NCBI RefSeq assembly: GCF_000152965.1
Contig: NZ_CH902583.1
Coordinates: 3,759,948 to 3,823,947, forward strand
Reading direction: 5' to 3'
Source: Roseobacter sp. MED193
GTDB taxonomy: Bacteria; Pseudomonadota; Alphaproteobacteria; Rhodobacterales; Rhodobacteraceae
DNA: 64,000 nt
Both the position numbers and the translations under genes were made by a program. Below are positions 1 to 6,770 of this stretch, one piece after another (position 1 is the stretch's first letter; every line of letters begins with the position of its first letter). The notes beneath the pieces are model-generated. The model did no database searches. It saw nothing but the letters and a program-made list of their open reading frames with translations, and was not told the origin of the DNA.

Positions 1-2
1 CG

Positions 3-302
3 ACCAAAGAAAGCCACACCACAAAGATGGTCTGCCTATCCGAAGGCGGTCTCTACAAGCTCATCATGCGCTGCGACAAGGCTGAGGTACATGACTTCCA
101 AGAGTGGGTCACTCGCGTGGTCCTGCCTGCCATTCGCAAGGACGGCGGCTACGTCATGGGCGAAGAGAAGGTCGTGACTTGTGAGTTGAGCGAGGACGAG
201 CTTGTCGCGAGGGCCATCGCGAGGGGGTTGGGTTCCACCATTAAATTGAGTGCCACCATTGAAGATAACCAGCAGGCATTCGGGGTGACGGCCCCGGCGT
301 GA
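3..302 (+). CDS. BRO-N/phage antirepressor-like protein, 5'-truncated by the window edge
   Basis: The reading frame is open from the first bases of the window, so the gene begins upstream; an internal ATG at 27 is unlikely to be the true start. The visible part contains a segment running from SEGGLYKLIMR through FQEWVTRVVLPAIRKDGGY, which is the typical second half of the BRO-N domain found in phage antirepressors and baculovirus BRO proteins (DNA-binding). The tail of about 45 residues is acidic and not recognised. The neighbours (ParB-like protein, serine recombinase) fit a prophage or integrative-element setting. The domain call is firm; any regulatory role is inference. Confidence 0.72.
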   Translation, partial: TKESHTTKMVCLSEGGLYKLIMRCDKAEVHDFQEWVTRVVLPAIRKDGGYVMGEEKVVTCELSEDELVARAIARGLGSTIKLSATIEDNQQAFGVTAPA

Positions 303-488
303 CGCCTCGCTGGTCTCTTCAGCTGGTCCGTGGCTTCTGCTTCGGGTTCCCGTGGACGAGGTGAGATAGCCTTGGCGGGACCCTGAGGCAGGGCTGCTGC
401 TGTCGCGAAGGTGTGCAGCTACTGGGTGTGCATTCTGCACAGGCGGGGACTGGCTATTTGGACCCTGAAACTGAAGAGATACCATAAA

Positions 489-1250
489 ATGATCAAACAA
501 AAGCAATCGGTTAGCAAGCCGAAAGCAAGACGCATGACGCTAGCCAATCTGAGAACCGAACCAGAGACGTTCCAATTCCGGGCATTCGAGACGGAGGAAC
601 ACCACGTCCAAGACCTCGCAGCGTCCATCAAGGCCGGGAACGAAATGGACCCACTGACTGTATGGAAACGGGGTGATGACGATTACGTGGTCCTGAATGG
701 CCACCACAGACACGCGGCGTATGCCCGATGCGATTACCGTAAGCCCATCGCGGTCAACGTCTTCGAGTGTAGCGAGGCAGAAGCCAAGCTGATTGCGCTA
801 GAGGAGAGCACCAAGACCAAGCTGCCGATGACGAACGTAGAAAAGCTGGATGCGGCGTGGCGGTTGGTCTGTACCGACCACGATTACTCGCGGGCGCAAC
901 TTGTCAAAAGCACGGGTGCTGGAGACGGCACAATCGCCAAAATGCGACGCCACCGTAAGACCCTCGAAGTCGAGGACTTGGAAATCCCAGCATCGTGGTG
1001 GTTGGCGCAGCGGCGAGTGAAGGGCTTGGAAAAACAGGAGTGGGACAATGACATGCAAGAGCAGATGATCCAGACCAGAGCGAAAGCGCTCGACGACGCA
1101 ATCGGGCAAGCATTGGGTCGCGCTGGAAAAATACAGTGGGAAGCCGTTGCCATAGTACTTGAGCGACGACTGAACAAGCAGACGTTGGGTTACGTGATTG
1201 ATGAGTTGCGCGACGAAGACGAAGAGGACGAGAATAACAGTCCGTTCTGA
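489..1250 (+). CDS. ParB/Srx-domain protein of a mobile element
   Basis: About 253 residues. The N-terminal 100 residues carry a ParB/sulfiredoxin-like domain with the hallmark sequence LNGHHRHAAYAR, preceded by a DPLTVWKRGDDDYVVLNG strand pattern. This fold appears in plasmid partition proteins and in phage-borne DNA-binding or nuclease proteins. The middle resembles the helical DNA-binding region of ParB-like proteins; the C-terminus is very acidic (DEDEEDEN). The frame extends upstream to 411, but ATG at 489 follows a purine-rich GAAGAG about 9 bases upstream and lacks the odd Cys/Trp-rich leader. No ParA partner is visible, so it need not be a partition protein. Confidence 0.7.
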   Translation: MIKQKQSVSKPKARRMTLANLRTEPETFQFRAFETEEHHVQDLAASIKAGNEMDPLTVWKRGDDDYVVLNGHHRHAAYARCDYRKPIAVNVFECSEAEAKLIALEESTKTKLPMTNVEKLDAAWRLVCTDHDYSRAQLVKSTGAGDGTIAKMRRHRKTLEVEDLEIPASWWLAQRRVKGLEKQEWDNDMQEQMIQTRAKALDDAIGQALGRAGKIQWEAVAIVLERRLNKQTLGYVIDELRDEDEEDENNSPF

Positions 1251-1734
1251 CCCCAGCCCTTTGGGGCACAGAAATCTGAGCGGCTTACCAAATACCGCCC
1301 GTATCGCTTTTCTCCCCCGTGGGTGCGGCGAGGGGCGGTGGGGTCCAAGATCAAAGGGGGGAGGGCGCGGCAGTATGCTACGCCCTTCCACGCGGTCACT
1401 GAGTGGCCGAGGTGTCCCGTCAGACTTGGGGAACATGCCCATTGGTTGCGAATACCTGCAGCCGTCCAGCGCACAGCCCCACCTCACCTTGGACGGGGTC
1501 TGGGATGTGTTGTAGTGGCTGCCACGGACACACGTGTTGGATAACGATAGTGATGTGGAAGAACAGGAAGGGTATTGTGTAGGTGCGCATGTTGCGAACT
1601 CCGATACAGTGTCAGATGCGCAAGGTGCTGATACCTATGCAACTGTGCTTAGGTAGTCCTTGCTCCAGTTGGTAGCAGTGGCGCGAGTCGAAGACTCTGC
1701 GACATCCTGACTCAGGCGTTGGCCCGAAGCCCTT
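1251..1734. other. Intergenic stretch without a recognisable gene
   Basis: Nearly 500 bases between the ParB-like gene and the recombinase. Short open frames exist on both strands, but none has a convincing ribosome site or a protein-like composition. The right end leads into the TGTCCG repeat array that precedes the recombinase. I see no RNA gene or clear terminator here. Confidence 0.4.
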
Positions 1735-1847
1735 TGTCCGTAGGGGTATAGGCTAACGTGCGGTCGTGATTGTGTCCGCTGTGGTGTCCGTAAGGGTTGA
1801 CTTGTGTCATCGTACATCTCTATCAACGTACACAACCCAAACGGACA
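1735..1847. repeat. Res-like array of TGTCCG(T)A(A/G)GGG repeats before the recombinase
   Basis: TGTCCGTAGGGG at 1735-1746 recurs as TGTCCGTAAGGG at 1785-1796 (11 of 12 identical, 50 bases apart). A shorter TGTCCG lies at 1773. The inverted partner CCCAAACGGACA lies at 1836-1847. The outer pair 1785-1799 and 1833-1847 forms a 15-base inverted repeat with 13 matches. Multiple phased inverted and direct sites immediately upstream of a serine resolvase are the usual layout of a res site that also serves as autoregulatory operator. That function is inferred from position. Confidence 0.55.
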
Positions 1848-1859
1848 CATGAGGACGCC

Positions 1860-2495
1860 ATGAGCAAGACCATTCTGTACGCACGAGTTTCTACAGCGGA
1901 CCAAACCCTTGATCACCAGAGAACGCAGGCCGAGGCCGCAGGCTTTGTGATCGACGAGGTGGTGGCTGACCACGGGGTCTCAGGCGTCAGCACTACGTTG
2001 CAGGAACGGCCAGAGGGGAAGCGGCTGTACGACAAGCTGCGCCACGGGGACACGCTGGTTGTCCGCTGGGTAGACCGTCTGGGCCGCAACTACCAAGACG
2101 TCACGGACACAATACGACACTTCATGCGGCAGGGTGTCGTGGTCAAGACGGTGATTAACGGGCTGACCTTCGACGGGGCAACGCAGGACCCCATGCAGGA
2201 AGCCGTGAGAGACGCGCTGATAGCCTTCATGGCCGCGACGGCACAGGCACAGGCGGAAGCCACCAAAGAGGCCCAGAAGGCTGGCATAGCTGCTGCAAGG
2301 GAGGACAGCACCAAGTACCGGGGCAAGAAGCCCAGCTATACCCGGGAGACGCTGGGTATTGTCGTGGACATGCTAGGTCAAGGTGCTGGTACCACTGAGA
2401 TTAGCAAGGCCACAGGGCTGACAAGGCAGACAGTTCTAAGAATACGTCAAAATCCAGTCGCTGCAGACATCGCATTGATAAGATGGGGAACATAA
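1860..2495 (+). CDS. Small serine recombinase / resolvase
   Basis: 211 residues, the normal size for resolvase/invertase enzymes. The N-terminal catalytic domain shows YARVSTADQ with the nucleophilic serine at about residue 11, followed by the HGVSG, LVVRWVDRLGRN and FDGATQDPM segments typical of the family. A long helix rich in Ala/Gln/Glu (residues about 115-140) is the dimerisation E helix. The C-terminal 45 residues form a helix-turn-helix (TEISKATGLTRQTVLRIRQN). The ATG at 1860 is chosen because the family begins with M-x-K-x-x-x-YARVST; the open frame starts earlier at 1797, inside the repeat array. Probable role: resolution of element dimers or inversion. Confidence 0.9.
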   Translation: MSKTILYARVSTADQTLDHQRTQAEAAGFVIDEVVADHGVSGVSTTLQERPEGKRLYDKLRHGDTLVVRWVDRLGRNYQDVTDTIRHFMRQGVVVKTVINGLTFDGATQDPMQEAVRDALIAFMAATAQAQAEATKEAQKAGIAAAREDSTKYRGKKPSYTRETLGIVVDMLGQGAGTTEISKATGLTRQTVLRIRQNPVAADIALIRWGT

Positions 2496-2605
2496 ACAGG
2501 GGTGCCTGGACTTGTTCTTTTCGTTAAATTTGTTGCTTTCGTAATTGAGGTGGTCGTCGGAATGAAACAACCATAGAGTGCTGGGGAGATTTCAAGGAGA
2601 CAATT

Positions 2606-3661
2606 ATGCAGATTGCTGAGCTTTATGGTTTTTCACGTTGGTTTCAATCTGAACTGCGGCAGCTCGTTTCTAAATACAACTCTGTGGCCAAAGTCCTTCA
2701 ACACAATGCGTCACAACAGCAAAAGCAGCCGTTGGAAGGTCCATTGGACGACCTTATAAACTACCTTCAAGGCATGGACTTTGATGCTTTGTCCATGCAG
2801 CAGGTGGCGCTATTTCCGCTGTTTGACGTGCAGGAGCTAGTTGGCAAGCAAGGCGTTTCGTTCGTTGAATCTACTATTAGAAAGAGTGACTTTGATCCGG
2901 CAACTGCGCACCAAAATGTGACAGATGCCGTGCAGCGGCTTCAATCAGCAAATCAAAGAGTTGATGCCATCTTGCAGGCATTCGATGGTCTGGACCTTCC
3001 ACTTGCTGACCCTGAGCTAGAGAAGGGGCGTGTACTGGTTAGAGTTGAGTTTGCTGGTGAAGCATCGATGCACAATGTGGCCGAATGGAAGTCATGGTCG
3101 GCTTCTTGGTACGAGATTGTTCGTGGGGTAGCCATAGCTATCGACGAAACACCAGAAGAAACACAAGTCATCGGTGCATCGCAAGGCTCCGTAATAATGA
3201 AGCTGGCTGCTACTTATGCTTTTACACGAGTTCTGGCTCTAATTTCGAAATCAATCTCAAGCATTGCGAAGGACTATCTCGAAGTTAGACATTCGATGGA
3301 AGATCTCAAAGCGAAGAAGCTCCTCAACAAGAAATCCGAGACCGCTCTGAAGGCAAATGCTGAAGAAATCAAAACAACGGGCGTCGAGACAATCATGGAT
3401 GAGCTGAGGCCAATCCTGCCTGACAATGTGTCGGGCGATAAGGAGAACGCTTTGAAGATGGCCATTGAGAAGGCGCTCGACTTCCACAACAAGGGCGGCG
3501 ATGTCGATTTTGTCGCTCCAGATCAACCAGTAGAAGAGGGTGAAGACGAAGAGGGCATACCGTACGATGAGATCGCGGAAGTTCGAATAGCAATCGAGGA
3601 AGCACGAGCAGTACGGAATGAGTTAATGATGCTGGCTGACCTTAGAAGCGACGGGGAATAG
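2606..3661 (+). CDS. Unrecognised 351-residue island protein
   Basis: I do not recognise a family. ATG at 2606 is preceded by AAGGAG at good spacing, and the frame is long, so the gene is probably real. The N-terminal half is predicted largely helical, with polar Gln/Asp-rich stretches. Residues about 190-215 (GASQGSVIMKLAATYAFTRVLALISK) look amphipathic to hydrophobic and could touch a membrane or form a helical core. A charged, coiled-coil-like stretch follows (about 222-260, many Lys/Glu). The C-terminus is acidic (EEGEDEEG). It follows the recombinase by 110 bases and has lower GC than the core genes, consistent with acquired DNA. A role in phage or element biology is possible but unsupported. 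Confidence 0.7.
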   Translation: MQIAELYGFSRWFQSELRQLVSKYNSVAKVLQHNASQQQKQPLEGPLDDLINYLQGMDFDALSMQQVALFPLFDVQELVGKQGVSFVESTIRKSDFDPATAHQNVTDAVQRLQSANQRVDAILQAFDGLDLPLADPELEKGRVLVRVEFAGEASMHNVAEWKSWSASWYEIVRGVAIAIDETPEETQVIGASQGSVIMKLAATYAFTRVLALISKSISSIAKDYLEVRHSMEDLKAKKLLNKKSETALKANAEEIKTTGVETIMDELRPILPDNVSGDKENALKMAIEKALDFHNKGGDVDFVAPDQPVEEGEDEEGIPYDEIAEVRIAIEEARAVRNELMMLADLRSDGE

Positions 3662-3678
3662 TAATAGAGTGGAAATGG

Positions 3679-3861
3679 GTGGGCAGAGCTACGATAGTAG
3701 TCATGGTAGCGTTTGTTGGCTGTGGTACATCTTGGGTTCGAGCTTTGAGTGTACCACGTAGCACTAATAAGGTATTGAAATTACACAGGTTCCAGAAAAT
3801 GAGTTCGAATCCCTTCGTCGAACCCAGGCCATGCGTTAACTGCGGAATGGGTGGAATATGA
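3679..3861 (+). CDS. Doubtful small ORF upstream of the KTSC gene
   Basis: A 60-residue frame starting at GTG (3679) or ATG (3703). Its start resembles a short hydrophobic signal (MVAFVGCGTSW) and could be a lipoprotein-like leader. Its stop overlaps the ATG of the next gene in an ATGA arrangement, which hints at translational coupling. There is no good ribosome site and the composition after residue 25 is unconvincing. Listed only because of the overlap. Confidence 0.22.
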   Translation: MGRATIVVMVAFVGCGTSWVRALSVPRSTNKVLKLHRFQKMSSNPFVEPRPCVNCGMGGI

Positions 3862-4181
3862 ATGTGCCGAAACAAGCGTTGCTGGCTGCCGTACTAGTTA
3901 TCCCTACTACGATTGCAGCCGAAGTTGTCGAGGTCAAATATACCGGTTTAGTTGACCTATTGGGCTACGAATGTGCAGATACCGCTTCCAGCTTTGTCAA
4001 TCGGATCTGCTTCAGTCATGAAAAATTGCACTTGGTCGTCCTGCTGAAATCAACATACTATGCTTACTGTGGTGTCGATCCGCGCATCGCCCAAGATTGG
4101 GTCACTTACGGTAGCAAAGGCGTGTTTTACAACCTATACGTCAAAGGCCGCTTCGATTGCAGGGAGCAACAACTGCCTTGA
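3858..4181 (+). CDS. Secreted KTSC-like domain protein
   Basis: 107 residues. An N-terminal signal peptide is visible (MNVPKQALLAAVLVIPTTIAA). The C-terminal part, YYAYCGVDPRIAQDWVTYGSKGVFYNLYVKGRFDC, matches the KTSC pattern (Y-x-Y-x-x-V-x-x-x-x-x-x-x-L/W-x-x-x-x-S-K-G-x-x-x-N-x-x-I/V-x-x-x-Y/F), a small domain found in phage-related and lysyl-tRNA-synthetase-linked proteins. Five cysteines, including two just after the signal peptide, suggest a disulfide-bonded periplasmic protein. KTSC domains are usually cytoplasmic, so a signal peptide in front is unusual. Molecular function is not established for the family. Confidence 0.6.
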   Translation: MNVPKQALLAAVLVIPTTIAAEVVEVKYTGLVDLLGYECADTASSFVNRICFSHEKLHLVVLLKSTYYAYCGVDPRIAQDWVTYGSKGVFYNLYVKGRFDCREQQLP

Positions 4182-4705
4182 CGCAGTCTGTCAGGCTGGT
4201 GCATAGCGTTAGTACACATCAACGCTAGCGGTGCTGATATATGTGTTTAAAATCAATGGAGTGAGGCGTTGGATGTAGACTTCGAGCCTCTCACGACCCA
4301 CCATTCCCCGCCCTAAATATGTACTCGGTTCATCCCTAGGGGTGTTGGATTTGATGGTGTGGAAACGCATGGCGCCGTATGCGCTGATCCTCTAGAGGTT
4401 GCGTTTCTTATGCCGCCAAGCTTCGTTTTTCCTGGGTCTGAATGCTGACCCCCAGGGCCTTGGTGGTGGCGGGGCCTGGGTTTGGCGAGGTCGCGACCAG
4501 AAGGCTTACTCCTTGAGTTTAGCGGCCTTCAGGGGTTTTCAGCCAACCAGTTTGAAATTTTGCATTTTTCATAGGTTTTTGTATGGCGTCTTGGGGGGCG
4601 AAGACCTGGCGTTTGGCATAGGCATATGTTGCCGCCGTGCGGAGACAATGTTAGAATTCGTCAATCCAAATTTGGCAAAACTCCCAATTCCATAGGAGAC
4701 TAGGC
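4182..4705. other. Intergenic stretch without a recognisable gene
   Basis: About 520 bases between the KTSC gene and the sulfotransferase-like gene. The single long frame here (98 codons, 4399-4695) has poor composition and no ribosome site, so I do not call it. The region presumably carries the promoter of the following gene; no clear -35/-10 pair stands out. Confidence 0.4.
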
Positions 4706-5449
4706 TTGTCTAACCCTCGTCCGACACTAACCCTGACGTTGCGCCGTACCGGTGGGACCTCATTGCAGAGCTTTCTGGCTCAGGTCTCGCCGTTCCGGTC
4801 AGTGGAGCACGAACCATTCAATCCTGATCGGATCTGGGGTCATATTGTGCAGAAGTTCCAAGAGGACAAGGATCTGGACGCGCTGGAGGCCAGTATCGAC
4901 GCGCTTTTGGAGAATAAGGTCAATATCAAGCATTGCGTGGAAGTCGTCCCGGTTCAGGTGACTAAACTGCTGATCAAATGCGCCAAAAAGCACGGTTACT
5001 TTTTCATTGTCCTCACGCGGAGCAACAGCATTCGCAGATTGAGATCGCTTTTCCTGGCCATGTCGACCGGTGCCTGGGGGCCAGAGCATGAAGCCGAAAG
5101 ATACCCGGCCATTCTGGCTGGGGAGGTGAAGCCCGCTCCCATCAATCTGGACAAGGTCCGCCGGCAGTACTGGAACGACCAGCTCGTGCTTGGGCGCACG
5201 ATCTCTCAATTGAGATACCAAAATGTCGACTATGAGTGGCTGGTTTTTGAAGAGGTTTACCAGGGGGAAGACCCTGTCTCCGTACATGCGGCCAAATTGG
5301 CAACCCAGATCGGCATTGATGTGTCAGGGGAGGGGGCAAATCTGGACAAGCTGAACGAAAGAGGAAAGCAGAGTTCTTATCAGATTGAGAATTTCATTCC
5401 AAACTATGATGACATGATGGCGATCTTGAAAGAAACCTGCATCGACTGA
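4706..5449 (+). CDS. Sulfotransferase-like protein
   Basis: 247 residues, starting at TTG with AGGAG 7 bases upstream. The N-terminus LTLRRTGGTSLQSFLAQ resembles the PAPS-binding P-loop of sulfotransferases (normally x-x-x-R-S/T-G-T/S-T-x-L). The segment FFIVLTRSNSIRRLRSLFLAM matches the 3'-phosphate-binding strand-helix (usually V-x-R-x-P-x-x-x-x-x-S). YEWLVFEEVYQ resembles the later strand before the C-terminal helix. Such proteins in marine bacteria modify polysaccharides or small molecules, but the acceptor cannot be told. The P-loop has GG in place of the common SGT. It closes the island before the tRNA-Asp genes and is followed by a strong terminator. Confidence 0.55.
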   Translation: MSNPRPTLTLTLRRTGGTSLQSFLAQVSPFRSVEHEPFNPDRIWGHIVQKFQEDKDLDALEASIDALLENKVNIKHCVEVVPVQVTKLLIKCAKKHGYFFIVLTRSNSIRRLRSLFLAMSTGAWGPEHEAERYPAILAGEVKPAPINLDKVRRQYWNDQLVLGRTISQLRYQNVDYEWLVFEEVYQGEDPVSVHAAKLATQIGIDVSGEGANLDKLNERGKQSSYQIENFIPNYDDMMAILKETCID

Positions 5450-5501
5450 CCCTATTGCCCCTCATGGCTGCGTTCTTGTCTGAGGGTATTTGCGAGATTG
5501 G

Positions 5502-5529
5502 GAAAGGGGGGCGGTCTGTCCCCCTTTTC
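5502..5529 (+). terminator. Intrinsic terminator after the sulfotransferase-like gene
   Basis: AAAGGGGG, a short loop, then CCCCCTTTT forms a stable stem ending in a T run, 52 bases past the stop codon. Confidence 0.8.
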
Positions 5530-5748
5530 CTTTTCACAGGTGTGATCTCGTTTTGTTGGGGGTTTTGCCATGGTGGCTTGGCTGACAAGTGCTGGGAGTC
5601 GGGTGCCACGGGGTTTTGGCAGGGGTGTGGTAGAAAGAGTGAAGGCTTTCGAAACGGATTGGGCGCTATTTGAAGTGATGAAAATCAAATGGTTACCGTG
5701 TTTTGGCTATTTTTTTCGACCAAAGCAGAGAAAATGCCAAAACACCGC
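5530..5748. other. Intergenic stretch before the tRNA-Asp array
   Basis: The bases between the terminator and the tRNA promoter hold only short overlapping frames without ribosome sites. No further element is visible. Confidence 0.4.
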
Positions 5749-5777
5749 TTGACGATCCCCGAGCGCTAGGAATATTA
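5749..5777 (+). promoter_or_regulatory. Candidate sigma-70 promoter of the tRNA-Asp array
   Basis: TTGACG at 5749-5754 is followed after 17 bases by ATATTA at 5772-5777. The predicted start is about 30 bases before the first mature tRNA, which fits a stable-RNA promoter. Confidence 0.5.
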
Positions 5778-5815
5778 CAGCCCAACATTCAGCAGAGATG
5801 CTGGGTGGGCAGCAC

Positions 5816-5892
5816 GCGGTTGTAGCTCAGCTGGTTAGAGTACCGGCCTGTCACGCCGGGGGTCGCGGGTTCGAGCCCCGTCAACCGCGCCA
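5816..5892 (+). tRNA. tRNA-Asp (GTC), copy 1
   Basis: 77 bases including encoded CCA. The acceptor stem GCGGTTG pairs with CAACCGC, with A-box-like TAGCTCAGCTGG, anticodon loop CTGTCAC (anticodon GTC) and T-loop GGTTCGAGCCCC. Confidence 0.97.
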
Positions 5893-5983
5893 CTGCTCCT
5901 GTCTGATTTGGACATGCCAAATCCCGCTCCGGATGGAGCCGCCTCGGATGAGGATCGTGGCGTAAGCCACAAATAAGAAATGC

Positions 5984-6060
5984 GCGGTTGTAGCTCAGCT
6001 GGTTAGAGTACCGGCCTGTCACGCCGGGGGTCGCGGGTTCGAGCCCCGTCAACCGCGCCA
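5984..6060 (+). tRNA. tRNA-Asp (GTC), copy 2
   Basis: Identical in sequence to the first copy over all 77 bases. The 91-base spacer between them is unrelated to the next spacer except for small hairpins, so only the tRNA itself is duplicated or kept identical. Confidence 0.97.
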
Positions 6061-6106
6061 CTTTCTTTTTGATTGCCCTCAGGGGCGCCTGAAAAGGCAA
6101 AGATGC

Positions 6107-6183
6107 GCGGTTGTAGCTCAGCTGGTTAGAGTACCGGCCTGTCACGCCGGGGGTCGCGGGTTCGAGCCCCGTCAACCGCGCCA
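6107..6183 (+). tRNA. tRNA-Asp (GTC), copy 3
   Basis: A third identical 77-base copy, 46 bases after the second. All three probably come from one transcript cut by RNase P and tRNA 3' processing. Confidence 0.97.
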
Positions 6184-6335
6184 CTTTTCTCTCACGTACA
6201 AAACTATCCTGTTAGGCAATAGCTTCGGGCCGTGTTTCTGATCGCTTCAGACACGACAGCGCCCAATCGCCAATAATTTGGAACGATAGGGAGTTGCCGG
6301 ATTTGGATATGGGGGGGCAGGGCTATTTGTCGCTT

Positions 6336-6557
6336 TCAAGGTGCGGGTGGGATCGGCTCAGCCTGTGTATCATGGCGCCAAGAGGTGAGATCTCCATTGA
6401 CCCATTTGGTAAGGCGCTCCAGATCTAGATGCTTCTCGCCCTCTAGGTGGCGCAGCATGACCCGAACACCGTGCTGATACCCTGCGCGATAGCTTTCTTC
6501 AGGATCACTTTGGATGCCTTCGAAGCCGGCGGGTCGTTTGAATTTACTTTGCGGCAT
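6336..6557 (-). CDS. Small conserved-looking hypothetical protein (73 aa)
   Basis: Starts with ATG preceded by GGAGATGAGTA on the minus strand (GGAG at good spacing), which supports a real gene. The product is hydrophilic with a central helical stretch (SYRAGYQHGVRVMLRHLEGEKHLDLERLTKWVNGDL) and a Pro-rich tail. No membrane segment or known motif is visible. It stands alone between the tRNA-Asp array and the dipeptidase gene. Function is unknown. Confidence 0.6.
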   Translation of the reverse strand: MPQSKFKRPAGFEGIQSDPEESYRAGYQHGVRVMLRHLEGEKHLDLERLTKWVNGDLTSWRHDTQAEPIPPAP

Positions 6558-6694
6558 TACTCATCTCCATTCGCAATTAACAGCGCTTGGGCGTAGTATC
6601 GCGAGAAATTAATAAGTAACTCTAAAGCTTGGAGAGGTTTGTGCTCATGCCGCGCGTTTTGAGTGTCTTCTCGCGGCTAAAGGCCATCTGGTGT

Positions 6695-6725
6695 GGGAGC
6701 GGCCTAAGAGAATAGGCCTGCTCCC
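6695..6725. terminator. Hairpin downstream of the M20 peptidase gene
   Basis: GGGAGCGGCCTA and TAGGCCTGCTCCC form an 11-12 bp stem with one bulge. It lies 45 bases beyond the peptidase stop codon. There is no U tract, so it may stabilise the mRNA end rather than terminate alone. Confidence 0.4.
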
Positions 6726-6770
6726 GGGTCTGTTGGGCGGAACCGCGAAGAGCTCGCGGCCGCGCTGAAT

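Noticed and set aside
3811..3835. GAGTTCGAATCCC resembling a tRNA T-arm, considered as an att-site remnant
   Set aside because: No matching acceptor or anticodon arm nearby and no match to the tRNA genes in the window.
4399..4695. 98-codon plus-strand frame before the sulfotransferase-like gene
   Set aside because: Poor composition, no ribosome site, ends 10 bases before a gene with a good site.
5789..6184. Minus-strand frame of 131 codons with a threefold repeat RLTGLEPATPGVTGRYSNQL
   Set aside because: It is the reverse complement of the three tRNA-Asp genes; a well-known false gene.
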